A stretch of DNA of 64,000 nucleotides. Origin: Anaerolineales bacterium. Lineage in GTDB: Bacteria > Chloroflexota > Anaerolineae > Anaerolineales > UBA11858. Of this stretch, positions 9,742 through 18,560 are shown one piece after another. The stretch spans positions 282,874 through 346,873 of the forward strand of contig JANQED010000132.1 of assembly GCA_028278545.1 (NCBI GenBank), in the 5' to 3' direction. The translations under genes were made by a program, and so were the position numbers. Below the pieces are notes generated by a model. It saw only the letters and a program-made list of their open reading frames with translations, was not told the origin of the DNA and made no database searches. The first letter of the stretch is position 1; each line of letters begins with the position of its first letter.

Positions 9742-10650
9742 ATGACACCGAACGAAACAACCGTCAACGCCATCACTCGCATCCTGAGCGGCGAGTTTTT
9801 CAATGCCATAGGGTTTGACCCTGAGGGAAGGGTCTCGCGGACTTTCTCCCCGCTGATATGGACTCCTATCAACCGCTTCGCGAAAATCGCCGCCGGCTTC
9901 GACCAAATCGTGGAGAACCAAAATTTTAAGGAAGCCTCTCGCTGGATTCTGCCCAATTTCGTCAAGAAGACTGAAGTCGAAGGCGCTGAGGTCGTCCCCA
10001 AAGAAGGTCCGCTGATCATCGCCGCCAACCACCCCGGGGCGCACGATGCCCTGGTGATCGCTGCCAACCTGCCTCGCAGCGACATCAAAATCGTGGTCAA
10101 TATCCCCTTACCCTTTATCAAAGAAATCCCTTCCACAGAACGACATTTCCTCTACGCCCCTCTTGATCCCCACGTCCGAATAGGGGTCATCCGGTCGGCG
10201 ATAAGGCATCTCAAAGAAGGGGGGGCTTTGCTGCTCTTCGCCAGCGGTGGGATCGACCCGGACCCGGCCTGCATGCCCGGCTCCCAGCAAGAGATTCAAA
10301 AATGGTCCGGCAGCCTGGAATTATTCCTGCGCAGAGTCCCTCAAACCAAACTCCAGATCACCATGATCAGCGGCATCTTGCTGCCTAAATATGTCCACCA
10401 CATATTTACGCGCTTCCGCAGGGAACGCCGTGACAAACAGAGGATTTCCGAGTTCTTCCAGGTGATGCGCCAGATGCTCTCCCCGGGAGAGTTTTTGTCC
10501 TCCCCGCAGCTCAGCTTTGTCTCCCCGCTATCCCGGGATCAACTACTCCAAAAGAGGGGCCGCGGCGACATCGGGCCCGAGATCGTTCGACACGCCCAAG
10601 AGGCCTTTGCCCTGCATTCATCGAGGCTATTGGGCCAACCTGTCCGTTAG
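9742..10650 (+). CDS. PlsC-like 1-acylglycerol-3-phosphate acyltransferase family protein
   Basis: A 302-residue protein of the glycerolipid acyltransferase superfamily. The catalytic HX4D block is visible as NHPGAHD at about residues 94-100, followed by a basic/hydrophobic block and a FASGGIDPDP segment in place of the usual FPEG(T/S) motif, so this is an atypical member. Members transfer an acyl chain to lysophosphatidate or related acceptors at the cytoplasmic face of the membrane. It stands alone, followed by the AT-rich islet. The missing classical EGTR block means the acceptor could be other than a lysophospholipid. Confidence 0.75.
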   Translation: MTPNETTVNAITRILSGEFFNAIGFDPEGRVSRTFSPLIWTPINRFAKIAAGFDQIVENQNFKEASRWILPNFVKKTEVEGAEVVPKEGPLIIAANHPGAHDALVIAANLPRSDIKIVVNIPLPFIKEIPSTERHFLYAPLDPHVRIGVIRSAIRHLKEGGALLLFASGGIDPDPACMPGSQQEIQKWSGSLELFLRRVPQTKLQITMISGILLPKYVHHIFTRFRRERRDKQRISEFFQVMRQMLSPGEFLSSPQLSFVSPLSRDQLLQKRGRGDIGPEIVRHAQEAFALHSSRLLGQPVR

Positions 10651-10707
10651 AAGGTCGTCAAATACGGCTGTCACGGCCGAAGAAAATCAAAATTATGGAG
10701 ACAAATC

Positions 10708-11826
10708 ATGCAAAATGATCCTGATTTACTTCGTACAATGATGGAAGACTTAGGGGATCAAGATGGTTTGTATCGACCAGGACCATTTTGGGAAGGATAC
10801 TCCTCTAGAATTGTAAAAGCCATTCGCTCGGATGGATTAAATGGGTTTAGAGCAAACAGTCGAATCGGGAAAGGCTATGCCGACACCGCAAATATAAATC
10901 CCTTCGATCTAATGACTTTTGATACTTGGAAACTCAAAATCTACAAAATGATATATGAATTCCCATTTATAAGAAAACGGTTGTTTGACCCATTTATCGA
11001 AAGTTGTGAGAGGCAATTTCAGAAAACTAAGAGCTTTAGAAGTTTATATTACTCAATAATATTTGGGGAATGGTTTGAGGGGTTTTCTGGTAGATATGCT
11101 CTTCCCAACACGCTTATCGAAAACCCGCAAAACACAATATCAATCAATGACCATGAAATTGGGCACAGCTATCTCAAAGCCTTCCTGAGGATTCACAACT
11201 ACTCAAAGGTAGTCGATTTTGACAAGGTTGAGTCAGTTCTTGAGATTGGTGGAGGATTTGGGTCTTTGTGCCATACGCTCCTACATCTGTTTCCAAATAT
11301 AAGAAAGTACATATATTTAGATATACCTCCAATACTCTATGTGGGCACCCAATACCTAAAACAGTTTTATGGTGATGAGGTAATCGATTATAGGGAAACG
11401 CGGGACTTAGAGAAAATAAAATTCTCCTCAAATGACGCTAGAGAAATACTTGCAATATGTCCTTGGCAAATTGAAAGAATAGATGCCAAAATAAACTTAT
11501 TTTGGAATAGTGCATCTTTCCAAGAGATGACTGAAAAGATCATCATCAATTATTTAAGCCACGTCAGGCGGATGCTGACTATTGATGCCTCAAAACTTTG
11601 TATTGTCGTTTACAAAAGTGAAAGCCCTGCGTTAATAAAACCGATAGAGCTTAAGAAAATCATGGAAGATAACTTATCTCTGGAGATCGGCGAGATAGAA
11701 CCGGAGTATGAAATAATAGATTCTCATTACTATTGGGGGGATTGGAGGACAGAATCAAGTCCATCGCAAGTGAGGCTTAAGTTAGGCCATTATAGCAAAA
11801 GGCTATTGAGTGATGAAGAGAATTAA
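10708..11826 (+). CDS. Putative sugar O-methyltransferase
   Basis: A 372-residue protein with a class-I SAM-binding core: VLEIGGGFGSLCHTLLHLF is motif I at about 173-190, followed by an acidic residue in IYLDIPP. The overall pattern, including the N-terminal NSRIGKGYADTANINPFD-like segment and the YLSHVRRML strand, resembles the family annotated as putative sugar O-methyltransferase, which modifies surface polysaccharide sugars. The gene is strikingly AT-rich compared with both flanks and uses many AAA, AAT and ATA codons, a sign of recent transfer. It overlaps the next gene by a few bases, so the two form one unit. Confidence 0.7.
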   Translation: MQNDPDLLRTMMEDLGDQDGLYRPGPFWEGYSSRIVKAIRSDGLNGFRANSRIGKGYADTANINPFDLMTFDTWKLKIYKMIYEFPFIRKRLFDPFIESCERQFQKTKSFRSLYYSIIFGEWFEGFSGRYALPNTLIENPQNTISINDHEIGHSYLKAFLRIHNYSKVVDFDKVESVLEIGGGFGSLCHTLLHLFPNIRKYIYLDIPPILYVGTQYLKQFYGDEVIDYRETRDLEKIKFSSNDAREILAICPWQIERIDAKINLFWNSASFQEMTEKIIINYLSHVRRMLTIDASKLCIVVYKSESPALIKPIELKKIMEDNLSLEIGEIEPEYEIIDSHYYWGDWRTESSPSQVRLKLGHYSKRLLSDEEN

Positions 11827-12928
11827 CTGGATAAATGTACTTGAACAAGCTTTGGGGGCAATTCTTGGAACTGCCACGATAGCATTTCTCGTCTACCTGT
11901 TCAATGTTGTATCAGGTAAAAAAGAGCTTTCTTCTTTGTTGTGGATAGGAGTTGTTGTTCTTGGAATCATTACTATGTTATCTATCTTTTGGCGTTGGTT
12001 TAGAGGAAAAATGAAAGAGGTTGGACAGTGGATTATTGCGCGTTGGCAACTTGTTGCAACATTAGTGATAGTTATTTCGGGAGTAATAGGACTGTATTTT
12101 GTTACAAATCAAATTCTAATATCAATCTCGATACTTGGCGCTTCGCTATCGATATTCATCCTGACGCGATCCTACTATTTATCTTCGCAGACAGACCTAA
12201 CAAATATTGCTGAGATAAAAGATGTGGATCAAGAATATCCTGTTAAGGTTGTCTCGGAGAGTGGGCGTAATCAGAAATCTAGTATCGTTCGGGAATGGGT
12301 TCAGCCTGTGCCAGGATTTAAACCGATTCCACTTGGCAACACACTAGTGAATGCTACTACATTTCCTGGGGTGAAAGTCGACTTCACTAAACCACGACTT
12401 GGACAAGATGGAATACCCTTTGAATTAAATATCGAAGACAAAAATAACCTAATCAAAGGAGTTGAGCATAAACCGAATCACTACAATGATGTTGAAAGAT
12501 CAAGAGAAATTTCTCCTGGGGCCTATGCAACAGCAGCGTATGTGTTAGTGACTTCCGGTAGTGCACTCCGAATAGTAGAAAATGTAGAATTTGAAAATAG
12601 GTTAATAGGATTATTAGAATTTTATTCAGAAGAGTTCGGAGAGAATAATCCATATCAAATAGATTTGGTCTTAGGAAAGAATATTCGAGATTGGTCATAC
12701 AGAAATCCAAATGTAGTTCAAACAGTTTCAGATCCATCTGTGGAGCAAGTTTGGACTGATTCCTCAGATCAAATTACAATAGATATGTTGAGCGTCACTC
12801 TTCCAAGTGTACCTGTAAAGATTGATTATTGCAAAATCTGTTCACATATTCCTGGCTTACCCAGTTATTACAATTTTAATTTTCCAAGTATAAAAATCTC
12901 CGGACTGACATATCGAATTGTTCAATAG
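11813..12928 (+). CDS. Unrecognised membrane protein of the AT-rich islet
   Basis: I do not recognise this 371-residue protein. The first 130 residues contain four hydrophobic segments (about 9-30, 38-58, 74-94, 98-118), separated by short charged loops, followed by a soluble region of about 240 residues without Cys-rich or nucleotide-binding motifs. It overlaps the end of the methyltransferase gene by 14 bases (ATG at 11813; a second ATG at 11810 is also possible), so it is translationally coupled to it. Base composition is as AT-rich as its partner, suggesting that both arrived together. A four-TM anchor with a cytosolic C-domain is all that can be said. Confidence 0.65.
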   Translation: MKRINWINVLEQALGAILGTATIAFLVYLFNVVSGKKELSSLLWIGVVVLGIITMLSIFWRWFRGKMKEVGQWIIARWQLVATLVIVISGVIGLYFVTNQILISISILGASLSIFILTRSYYLSSQTDLTNIAEIKDVDQEYPVKVVSESGRNQKSSIVREWVQPVPGFKPIPLGNTLVNATTFPGVKVDFTKPRLGQDGIPFELNIEDKNNLIKGVEHKPNHYNDVERSREISPGAYATAAYVLVTSGSALRIVENVEFENRLIGLLEFYSEEFGENNPYQIDLVLGKNIRDWSYRNPNVVQTVSDPSVEQVWTDSSDQITIDMLSVTLPSVPVKIDYCKICSHIPGLPSYYNFNFPSIKISGLTYRIVQ

Positions 12929-13150
12929 TGTTGCACTTATAGGAGCGAGAACGGCCTACAGATAAGTCGCACTGTAAAGGATAAGGAAGAACAGCGGGGA
13001 ATTGCGATGAGCAGCGAAAATTACGCAAAACACGTGATGACCGTAATTTAAGCGCCAGCATATCTCTTGTCTGTAAACACTTTCTGTCCAAAAATGCGCT
13101 TCAGGCAACTCGCGCAACTTTTTCCACGTCAAATTGTATAGAATATAGCT

Positions 13151-13708
13151 ATGACCGAACACAGCGATGGTCATCTCGTCCAGCGGACTCTGCGCGGAGA
13201 AACTGAAGCCTACGGGATGCTGGTGCAGCAGCACCAACAATCGGTGTTCAATGTCTGCTATCGCCTGCTGGGCGAACGCGGGCGGGCTGAAGACCTGGCA
13301 CAAGAAACTTTTATCCGCGCTCACCAACGTCTGGACACCTTCGATGTCGAGAGGCCCTTCGGCCCCTGGATCAGGCGGATAGCGGCCAATCTGTGCCTGA
13401 CCCATCTCAACCGGAAGCGGCCAGCTACCCAGCCCCTCGATGACGAGGCAACGTTCAGCGCAGCCGCAAGTTCAACCAACCCCGAAAGGGTCCAAGAACA
13501 GCGCGAACGGAACCAGGCCATTCACCGGGCCCTGCTCGAACTGCCGCCCCATTACCGGGCCGTGATTGAACTGCGCCACTATCAGGACATGAACTACCAA
13601 GAGATCGCCGACACGCTGAAATTGCCGCTCAACACCGCCAAAAGCCATCTCTTCCGCGCCCGCAAGCTTTTGGCCAAGGTACTTGAAGAACGCTATGAAT
13701 ACGCATAA
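13151..13708 (+). CDS. ECF RNA polymerase sigma factor
   Basis: A 185-residue sigma-70 factor with only regions 2 and 4. Region 2 (about 22-90) has FNVCYRLLGERGRAEDLAQETFIRAH; region 4 (about 120-180) has LPPHYRAVIELRHYQDMNYQEIADTL, a typical ECF helix-turn-helix ending LFRARKLL. It should direct polymerase to a small stress or envelope regulon, held inactive by the anti-sigma protein encoded by the overlapping next gene. The ATG at 13151 follows an AT-rich leader; no firm ECF promoter was identified in the 222-base gap before it. Confidence 0.93.
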   Translation: MTEHSDGHLVQRTLRGETEAYGMLVQQHQQSVFNVCYRLLGERGRAEDLAQETFIRAHQRLDTFDVERPFGPWIRRIAANLCLTHLNRKRPATQPLDDEATFSAAASSTNPERVQEQRERNQAIHRALLELPPHYRAVIELRHYQDMNYQEIADTLKLPLNTAKSHLFRARKLLAKVLEERYEYA

Positions 13709-14276
13709 TTCGCCCTCCCGCCACCTCTCCAACAATGAGCTTTTCGAATATCTCGACCAGATGCTCACAAAGGAGCAGCTTGACGAAATCGAATCCCATC
13801 TGGAGTTCTGCCATACATGTGCGGAACGTCTTGCAGGGCATAAGGTCCTTTTCTCTAAGATCAAGGGTTTACCTGACGAACTTCTAGGACGCGATCTAGC
13901 GCCCGCGGTCTTGACAGCCATCAAGGAGGGAGATGCTCTGACTCCGATTTGGTGGTGGCTACTGGTCCCTCAGGGGATCCTGGCTTTGGGTTTGATCGCC
14001 GTCAGCCTGCCCAACGTGGCAAACAACTCGACGGCCGTCTTGCTGCCGAAGATTGGAGGAGATATCCTGCCTTCCCTCGCCGCGAATTTGAGCTTTTGGC
14101 TCCAAAAGTGGAACTCGCTGATAGATAACACCAGCCAACTGCTTACCTTCGATTTCCACTTCTCACTAAGCATCCCCTTGCAATCCATCCTCTGGCTGCT
14201 CTTGTTCGCCACGGTTACCTGGGTGATTGGCAATTCGATCCTGCTGCGCCCTCAGATCAACAAAACTGGACGATGA
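13695..14276 (+). CDS. Anti-sigma factor with zinc-finger (HC2-type) domain
   Basis: A 193-residue membrane protein. The N-terminal domain carries the anti-sigma zinc motif H-x3-C-x2-C (SHLEFCHTCAERL), which in this family grips the ECF sigma factor. One hydrophobic segment lies near residues 80-100 (VPQGILALGLIAVSLP) and another near the C-terminus (ILWLLLFATVTWVIGNSILL), so the zinc domain is cytosolic and the loop between them is outside. The ATG at 13695 overlaps the sigma-factor stop by 14 bases; a TTG at 13683 in the same frame is less likely. Pairing with the sigma factor is supported by the overlap. Confidence 0.88.
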   Translation: MNTHNSPSRHLSNNELFEYLDQMLTKEQLDEIESHLEFCHTCAERLAGHKVLFSKIKGLPDELLGRDLAPAVLTAIKEGDALTPIWWWLLVPQGILALGLIAVSLPNVANNSTAVLLPKIGGDILPSLAANLSFWLQKWNSLIDNTSQLLTFDFHFSLSIPLQSILWLLLFATVTWVIGNSILLRPQINKTGR

Positions 14277-15388
14277 AAACCAACCTCCTGATCCCCGTGA
14301 TTGCCCTCGTATTCGCCATCCTGGCCTGTGGAGGTGGGCAAGCCCCCTCCGTGACATCCAACCCCACCGTCTCGGTGTTCGATTCCGCTGACACCGCCTA
14401 CGGCTTCTTCCCCAGCCCTCCCGAATTAACCGCCGAGAGCCTGATCGCCACGTTAGACGGCATCAGCGAGCACGGCGATGTGATCCTGGTGCAGCGGGCC
14501 ATCCCCTGGGGGGATTTCATCGACAGGCCCGATGGCGAGGCACAAGACCTCCTCGAACTCAAAAACCTGATCACCATGGCCGGCCAGCGGGGCCTTGAGC
14601 CCATCTTCGTCGTCGATCCGCTCAACGGGCTGGACCGCCGCCAACTCTCACCGCTGCCGCCCAAACTGGAAGGTGGTAATTTTAGCTCGCCGGGAATACG
14701 TACTGCCTTCAAGAACTACGCCATTACCTTGGCGAGAGAGTTCCACCCCAGGTATATCGGCCTGGCCTCCGAAATCAACACCTATGCCGACGCCCATCCA
14801 GAGGACTTCCCCAACTTCGTAAGTCTATACCGCGAGACCTATGAGGCGATCAAGCGCGAATCTCCAGAAACCCAGGTCTTCGTCACCTTCCAATGGGATG
14901 ACCTCAACAACGCCATCCCCTTCGATGCCATCGATGGGGAACCTTTCCAACCCAAGTGGGAGCAGATCGAGGTCTTCGAGCCGCAGCTCGATATCTGGGC
15001 GATCTCATCTTATCCCTTCGTGGTCTTCGAGCGCGCCGCTGATATCCCGCCGGATTACTACACCCCCCTGCTGGCGCGCACCGATAAACCGCTGGCCGTG
15101 GCCGAGGGCGGCGTGAACTCCCGGCCTATCGAACCTTTCCCCGGAACTCCCCAGGATCAGATCGATCACCTCAACGCCGTCGATGCCCAACTGGGGGAAC
15201 GGCTGGAATTCTGGATCCAATTGGTGCTTTTCGATATCAACACCGAGTTCTATCGCGATTTCCTGGCCGAGAACGGCATGGAAACCACAGCCGATACCAT
15301 CCTGTGGTTCGGGGCTATCGGTCTGCTTGAATCAGACGGCACTCCCAAGCCAGCCCTGGAGACCTGGGACAGTATCCGCAACCAATAA
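14273..15388 (+). CDS. Lipoprotein with glycoside-hydrolase-like TIM barrel
   Basis: A 371-residue exported lipoprotein: signal peptide with lipobox ILAC, acylated C19. The rest reads as a (beta/alpha)8 barrel of the GH-A type: LASEINTY places a glutamate (E167) at the end of a strand where the acid/base sits, and AVAEGGVNS places E278 where the nucleophile sits, about 110 residues apart as in clan GH-A. A polysaccharide-cleaving or binding role at the cell surface is inferred; the family (GH53-like is one option) is not certain. Its ATG overlaps the anti-sigma stop by 4 bases (ATGA), so it belongs to the sigma operon. Confidence 0.65.
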   Translation: MKTNLLIPVIALVFAILACGGGQAPSVTSNPTVSVFDSADTAYGFFPSPPELTAESLIATLDGISEHGDVILVQRAIPWGDFIDRPDGEAQDLLELKNLITMAGQRGLEPIFVVDPLNGLDRRQLSPLPPKLEGGNFSSPGIRTAFKNYAITLAREFHPRYIGLASEINTYADAHPEDFPNFVSLYRETYEAIKRESPETQVFVTFQWDDLNNAIPFDAIDGEPFQPKWEQIEVFEPQLDIWAISSYPFVVFERAADIPPDYYTPLLARTDKPLAVAEGGVNSRPIEPFPGTPQDQIDHLNAVDAQLGERLEFWIQLVLFDINTEFYRDFLAENGMETTADTILWFGAIGLLESDGTPKPALETWDSIRNQ

Positions 15389-15419
15389 CCGCTGCATTTC
15401 GACGAAAGGAGTGCTCACA

Positions 15420-15938
15420 ATGGAAAGCCTTGGTTTACTACTCGTCATCATCCTCAGCGGCGGCGCGCTGACGACTCTATTCCTGCTGCTGGACGTATTC
15501 TTTCCCAAGAGAATCAGACTCGCCAAACAGGCCGCCGAGGCCATGCCGCGTCGTTCTTTCCTGATCGGATTGGTGAACTTCCTTTTCCTGGCCGCCCTGG
15601 TCATCGCGCTGATCGCCCTGGGCGATTCCATGATTGCCAGAGGCGCTGTCATACAAGAGGTCATTCATTTGCCTGCCCTGTTAATCATCGTGATTTTGGC
15701 AATCGGGATCATATTTGGGCTGTGTGTGATGACGCAAGTGGTTGGTGAAAGCCTATTCCCCGATCTCACACCCCTGAAACAAAAATCCTGGGGGGCGGGG
15801 CTGCTCATTCTGGCGTGCCTGACCCCTTTCGTGGGCTGGTTTGGATTGCTGCCCTTCGTCGGCTTGCTCGGTCTCGGCTCGCTCATCGGGAGCTGGTTTC
15901 CGCCCAAAGTGAAGCAACCACCTGAATCAAAGCCATGA
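15420..15938 (+). CDS. Small membrane protein of the ECF operon, unrecognised
   Basis: A 172-residue integral membrane protein with about four or five hydrophobic segments (around 4-26, 46-66, 80-105, 122-150), beginning MESLGLLLVIILSGG. The ATG at 15420 is preceded by GAAAGGAG; the frame is open further upstream inside the previous gene, but that part is a shadow. It overlaps the next lipoprotein gene by 4 bases (ATGA). No conserved catalytic motif is seen, so no function is proposed beyond a membrane component of the sigma-factor operon. Confidence 0.7.
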   Translation: MESLGLLLVIILSGGALTTLFLLLDVFFPKRIRLAKQAAEAMPRRSFLIGLVNFLFLAALVIALIALGDSMIARGAVIQEVIHLPALLIIVILAIGIIFGLCVMTQVVGESLFPDLTPLKQKSWGAGLLILACLTPFVGWFGLLPFVGLLGLGSLIGSWFPPKVKQPPESKP

Positions 15939-16894
15939 AACGCTTCCTGCTGATCTCCATTTCTATTTTGGTGTCGCTGGCCTGTGTTCTGGAAGGAGTC
16001 ACTCAACCGGAGCCTACAACAGTGCCCATTGACCGGGAGAGTCTCATCCCCCCCGACCAGGTGAAGATCCTCCCCGAGACGGATATCTACCCTCCCAGAT
16101 CGGTGACGGATGAATACGCAGACCCCGTTCCGTTACCCTACCCGGTCAACACGGCCGGTGCGGAAGATTCGGCCTTTATCATGCCGGATGGGAAGACCCT
16201 CTATGTCTGGTTCACTCCAAACGTCAGTACGCCCGTCGAAAAGCAGGTTCTGGACGGCGTGACCGGCATTTATGTCTTTCAAAAGGTGAATGGCGAATGG
16301 AGTCCAGCAGAGAGAGTGATGCTGCAAGACCCGGGCAAACTGTCATTGGATGGGTGTGAGTTCGTATTGGAGGATAAGATGTGGTTCTGCGCAGCCAGGG
16401 AAGGATACACCGGTTTACACTGGTTTACGGCTGAATTCATCGACGGGCGGTGGGGAAATTGGCAGCTCTCCGATTTCGAACCAGAATACGAAGTAGGCGA
16501 GCTGCACATCACTGCTGACGGGCGGGAGCTATATTTCCATTCAGCGCGCCCAGGCGGACAAGGGGGGTATGATATCTGGGTTTCCGAAAATGTCGCTGGG
16601 GAATGGGGGGAACCGGTCAATCTTGCTATCGTCAACTCCCCCAACACCGACGGCTGGCCGTTCGTCTCGTCGGACGGAACCGAATTATGGTTCACGCGCG
16701 GCCCCGGTGCACCTGAATTATGGCGCTCGAAGAGAGTGGATGGCGAATGGCGCGCGCCGGAGCAAATGTTCACTCACTTCGCCGGTGAAGCGTCTATGGA
16801 CAACGACGGGAACGTCTACTTTACACACCACTTCTACAAAGACGACGTCATGCTAGAAGCGGATATCTATGTAGCTCAAAAACTTGCACCTTGA
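15935..16894 (+). CDS. Lipoprotein with WD40-like (PD40/TolB-type) beta-propeller repeats
   Basis: A 319-residue lipoprotein: signal peptide ending in LAC with acylated C17. The mature part has repeated blades of the PD40 type, for example DGRELYFHSARPGG and DGTELWFTRGPG, each followed by an aromatic DIW or ELWRS strand. Such propellers usually bind other proteins or glycans at the cell surface. It is the last gene of the sigma/anti-sigma operon (sigma, anti-sigma, barrel lipoprotein, membrane protein, propeller lipoprotein). The 214 bases after it hold no recognisable site. Confidence 0.8.
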   Translation: MKRFLLISISILVSLACVLEGVTQPEPTTVPIDRESLIPPDQVKILPETDIYPPRSVTDEYADPVPLPYPVNTAGAEDSAFIMPDGKTLYVWFTPNVSTPVEKQVLDGVTGIYVFQKVNGEWSPAERVMLQDPGKLSLDGCEFVLEDKMWFCAAREGYTGLHWFTAEFIDGRWGNWQLSDFEPEYEVGELHITADGRELYFHSARPGGQGGYDIWVSENVAGEWGEPVNLAIVNSPNTDGWPFVSSDGTELWFTRGPGAPELWRSKRVDGEWRAPEQMFTHFAGEASMDNDGNVYFTHHFYKDDVMLEADIYVAQKLAP

Positions 16895-17108
16895 AGTCTT
16901 TCTTTAGGATATTTCTACTGTCTATCTATCAAATTGCTACCAACGAACCGTGTCCCTTGCAGAAACAACCTTCCCAGGGGTACTTCTAGCTTCGATTAAT
17001 CGTTTAAAACAGATTTTTCGAGATTTTTTCGCAGTTATGCGAGGCGTTCCTGACAACAAATCTTGGAAGTCTAGATAAATCCAGGGTGTGCCATCTCCTG
17101 GCAAAAGG

Positions 17109-18113
17109 CTAATTCGTCAAGGTAAGGTCTCCCCAGGTCATCGGGTGTGTCAGCATACGAGTGCTCACGTTGGAGATCATGCTTTGCTGCACAGTCTGCC
17201 CGCCAAGATCATTGTCAGAGACGGAGAAGGCGAAACCGAAATGCTGTCCCGCATAGGGGGAGACACCGAATACACTCCAGGGGATGGCCAGTTCAATGTG
17301 GTAGCCATTGGTTGTGCCCAAAACGCCGATCTGCACCTGGGAGCGCGATCCTTCTTTTGCCATGGGGAACCATAAATAAGCCTCAGGGTTGGACCCTTTG
17401 CTGGTATAACCCGGGGATACGCCTAACTGGTAATCATCAGCACTCAAAGAATCCAAATAATAATCCGCCCCGACATTGGTATCCAGCAAAATCTCAACAC
17501 TGTCCCCTTTATACATATTTTTCCCGGTAGCGTTCTGAACATAGGCCTCGTCCTTGACCCTGGCCCCAATGTACAGGTAGTCTTCGTCCCAGCCGACCAT
17601 CACATTAGCCGTGAGATCGGCCTCATCACTGATCTTATCTGCACCATAAACCTGGTTGGCAGCGGGGTAAATGCCCAAGTCCCAATCGCTCAAATCTCCA
17701 TTGATATTGGGGGCGTTGTCCATATAAGCCGCCGCAATACTCGTCCCCGGGCGCATACCTGGGCCGGCATATGAAGTCGTAGGTGTCAGCGTGATGGTCG
17801 GGGTATGTGTATTCGTGGGATGCGGGGTATCCGTTGGGATGGGCGTCGCGGATGGCTCAGGGGTCTCCGGTGTAGGACTGGCCTCCTCAGATTGCGTGTC
17901 AACATCTTGCCCGGTGGCCACGGTGATGGTGGGCAATTCTGAGGTTGCCGTTGGCTGGTTCTCTTGCAAGAGATTGATGATCGCCGTGCGGGTCAAATCC
18001 GGGGTGGATGTGAGGATCGGGGCCGGAGCCGTAGAACCGAAGTAGTTGCATGCCAACATACTGAGGATCAGCAACGCCAGGGCCAAAGTTATCTTTTGTT
18101 TTGGGGAGTTCAT
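17109..18113 (-). CDS. Lipoprotein with C-terminal CBM9-like sugar-binding domain
   Basis: A 334-residue lipoprotein: signal peptide, lipobox ending LAC (C22), then a long Thr/Pro/Ser-rich linker (about 28-130, repeated T-P-T and P-E-P units) that would span the cell wall, and a C-terminal beta-sandwich (about 140-334) with INGDLSDWD, a motif of carbohydrate-binding module family 9 and DOMON-like domains, and GDSVEILLDTN. It probably binds sugars or heme-like ligands at the surface. Start chosen at 18113, where AGGAG precedes the ATG at 5 bases; a start 10 codons earlier is possible but lacks a ribosome site. It is convergent with the sigma operon. Confidence 0.75.
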   Translation of the reverse strand: MNSPKQKITLALALLILSMLACNYFGSTAPAPILTSTPDLTRTAIINLLQENQPTATSELPTITVATGQDVDTQSEEASPTPETPEPSATPIPTDTPHPTNTHTPTITLTPTTSYAGPGMRPGTSIAAAYMDNAPNINGDLSDWDLGIYPAANQVYGADKISDEADLTANVMVGWDEDYLYIGARVKDEAYVQNATGKNMYKGDSVEILLDTNVGADYYLDSLSADDYQLGVSPGYTSKGSNPEAYLWFPMAKEGSRSQVQIGVLGTTNGYHIELAIPWSVFGVSPYAGQHFGFAFSVSDNDLGGQTVQQSMISNVSTRMLTHPMTWGDLTLTN

Positions 18114-18272
18114 GTGCACTCCTATCGTAAAATCACAGAGCAATCATAATTTCGGTGGCATTGCCCTCTGATTCTAGTTGGATTCCATATATGTTACAGG
18201 ATTCGTGCCGGAAGCCCCTAAAATGCACTTAGGAACGCAGCAAGAAGCCGATTGGATTGCGGCCCTTCACTC

Positions 18273-18297
18273 AAAAAGGCGGCCAAATGGCCGCCTT
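18273..18297 (-). terminator. Rho-independent terminator downstream of asnS
   Basis: A 9-bp GC-rich stem (18276-18284 with 18289-18297, loop AAAT) followed on the minus strand by a run of five T. It would end minus-strand transcripts coming from asnS, 265 bases beyond its stop codon. Confidence 0.75.
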
Positions 18298-18309
18298 CGA
18301 AACTCTGCC

Positions 18310-18495
18310 GGATGGCAGATACCCCACCATGCCGTGTGCAACTAAGTTTTGAACCTGCTTTCGCAGGTATTGGCCTTCATCGGTAGATCCGCCTTGGCCG
18401 AAGCCTATCGCGTCACTAACGTCATATCAGACCAGTTATCAGTAAGTGTTGGCTCAAAACGCATGGGCTGCATCACGAACACAGCAGGGTATGAT
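18310..18495 (+). ncRNA. ssrS: Candidate 6S RNA
   Basis: The 447-base gap between the CBM lipoprotein gene and asnS has no gene but folds as a long rod. Nested pairings are exact: ATACCC 18319-18324 with 18487-18492, CCATGC 18327-18332 with 18461-18466, GTTTTGA 18346-18352 with TCAAAAC 18454-18460, and a small hairpin ACCTGC-TTTC-GCAGGT at 18353-18368. The segment GTGCAACTAAGTTTTGAACC followed by a short hairpin resembles what I recall of Firmicutes 6S RNA. The length of about 185 bases also fits. Strand and ends are not certain, because the terminator at 18273 faces the minus strand. A different structured RNA is possible. Confidence 0.45.
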
Positions 18496-18560
18496 TCTTA
18501 TACCATAAAAAAAAATCCATGGGAAGGCACGTTTGTTCTAACCAGGCAATTTTTAACAAT

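Noticed and set aside
9552-10136. N-terminal extension of the YfcC carrier
   Set aside because: It overlaps the divergent acyltransferase gene, lacks carrier features, and the internal ATG at 9551 has an excellent GGAGGAG site.
13009-13051. 14-codon ORF upstream of the ECF sigma gene
   Set aside because: Only a weak GGGG before the ATG and no downstream structure; not distinguishable from chance.
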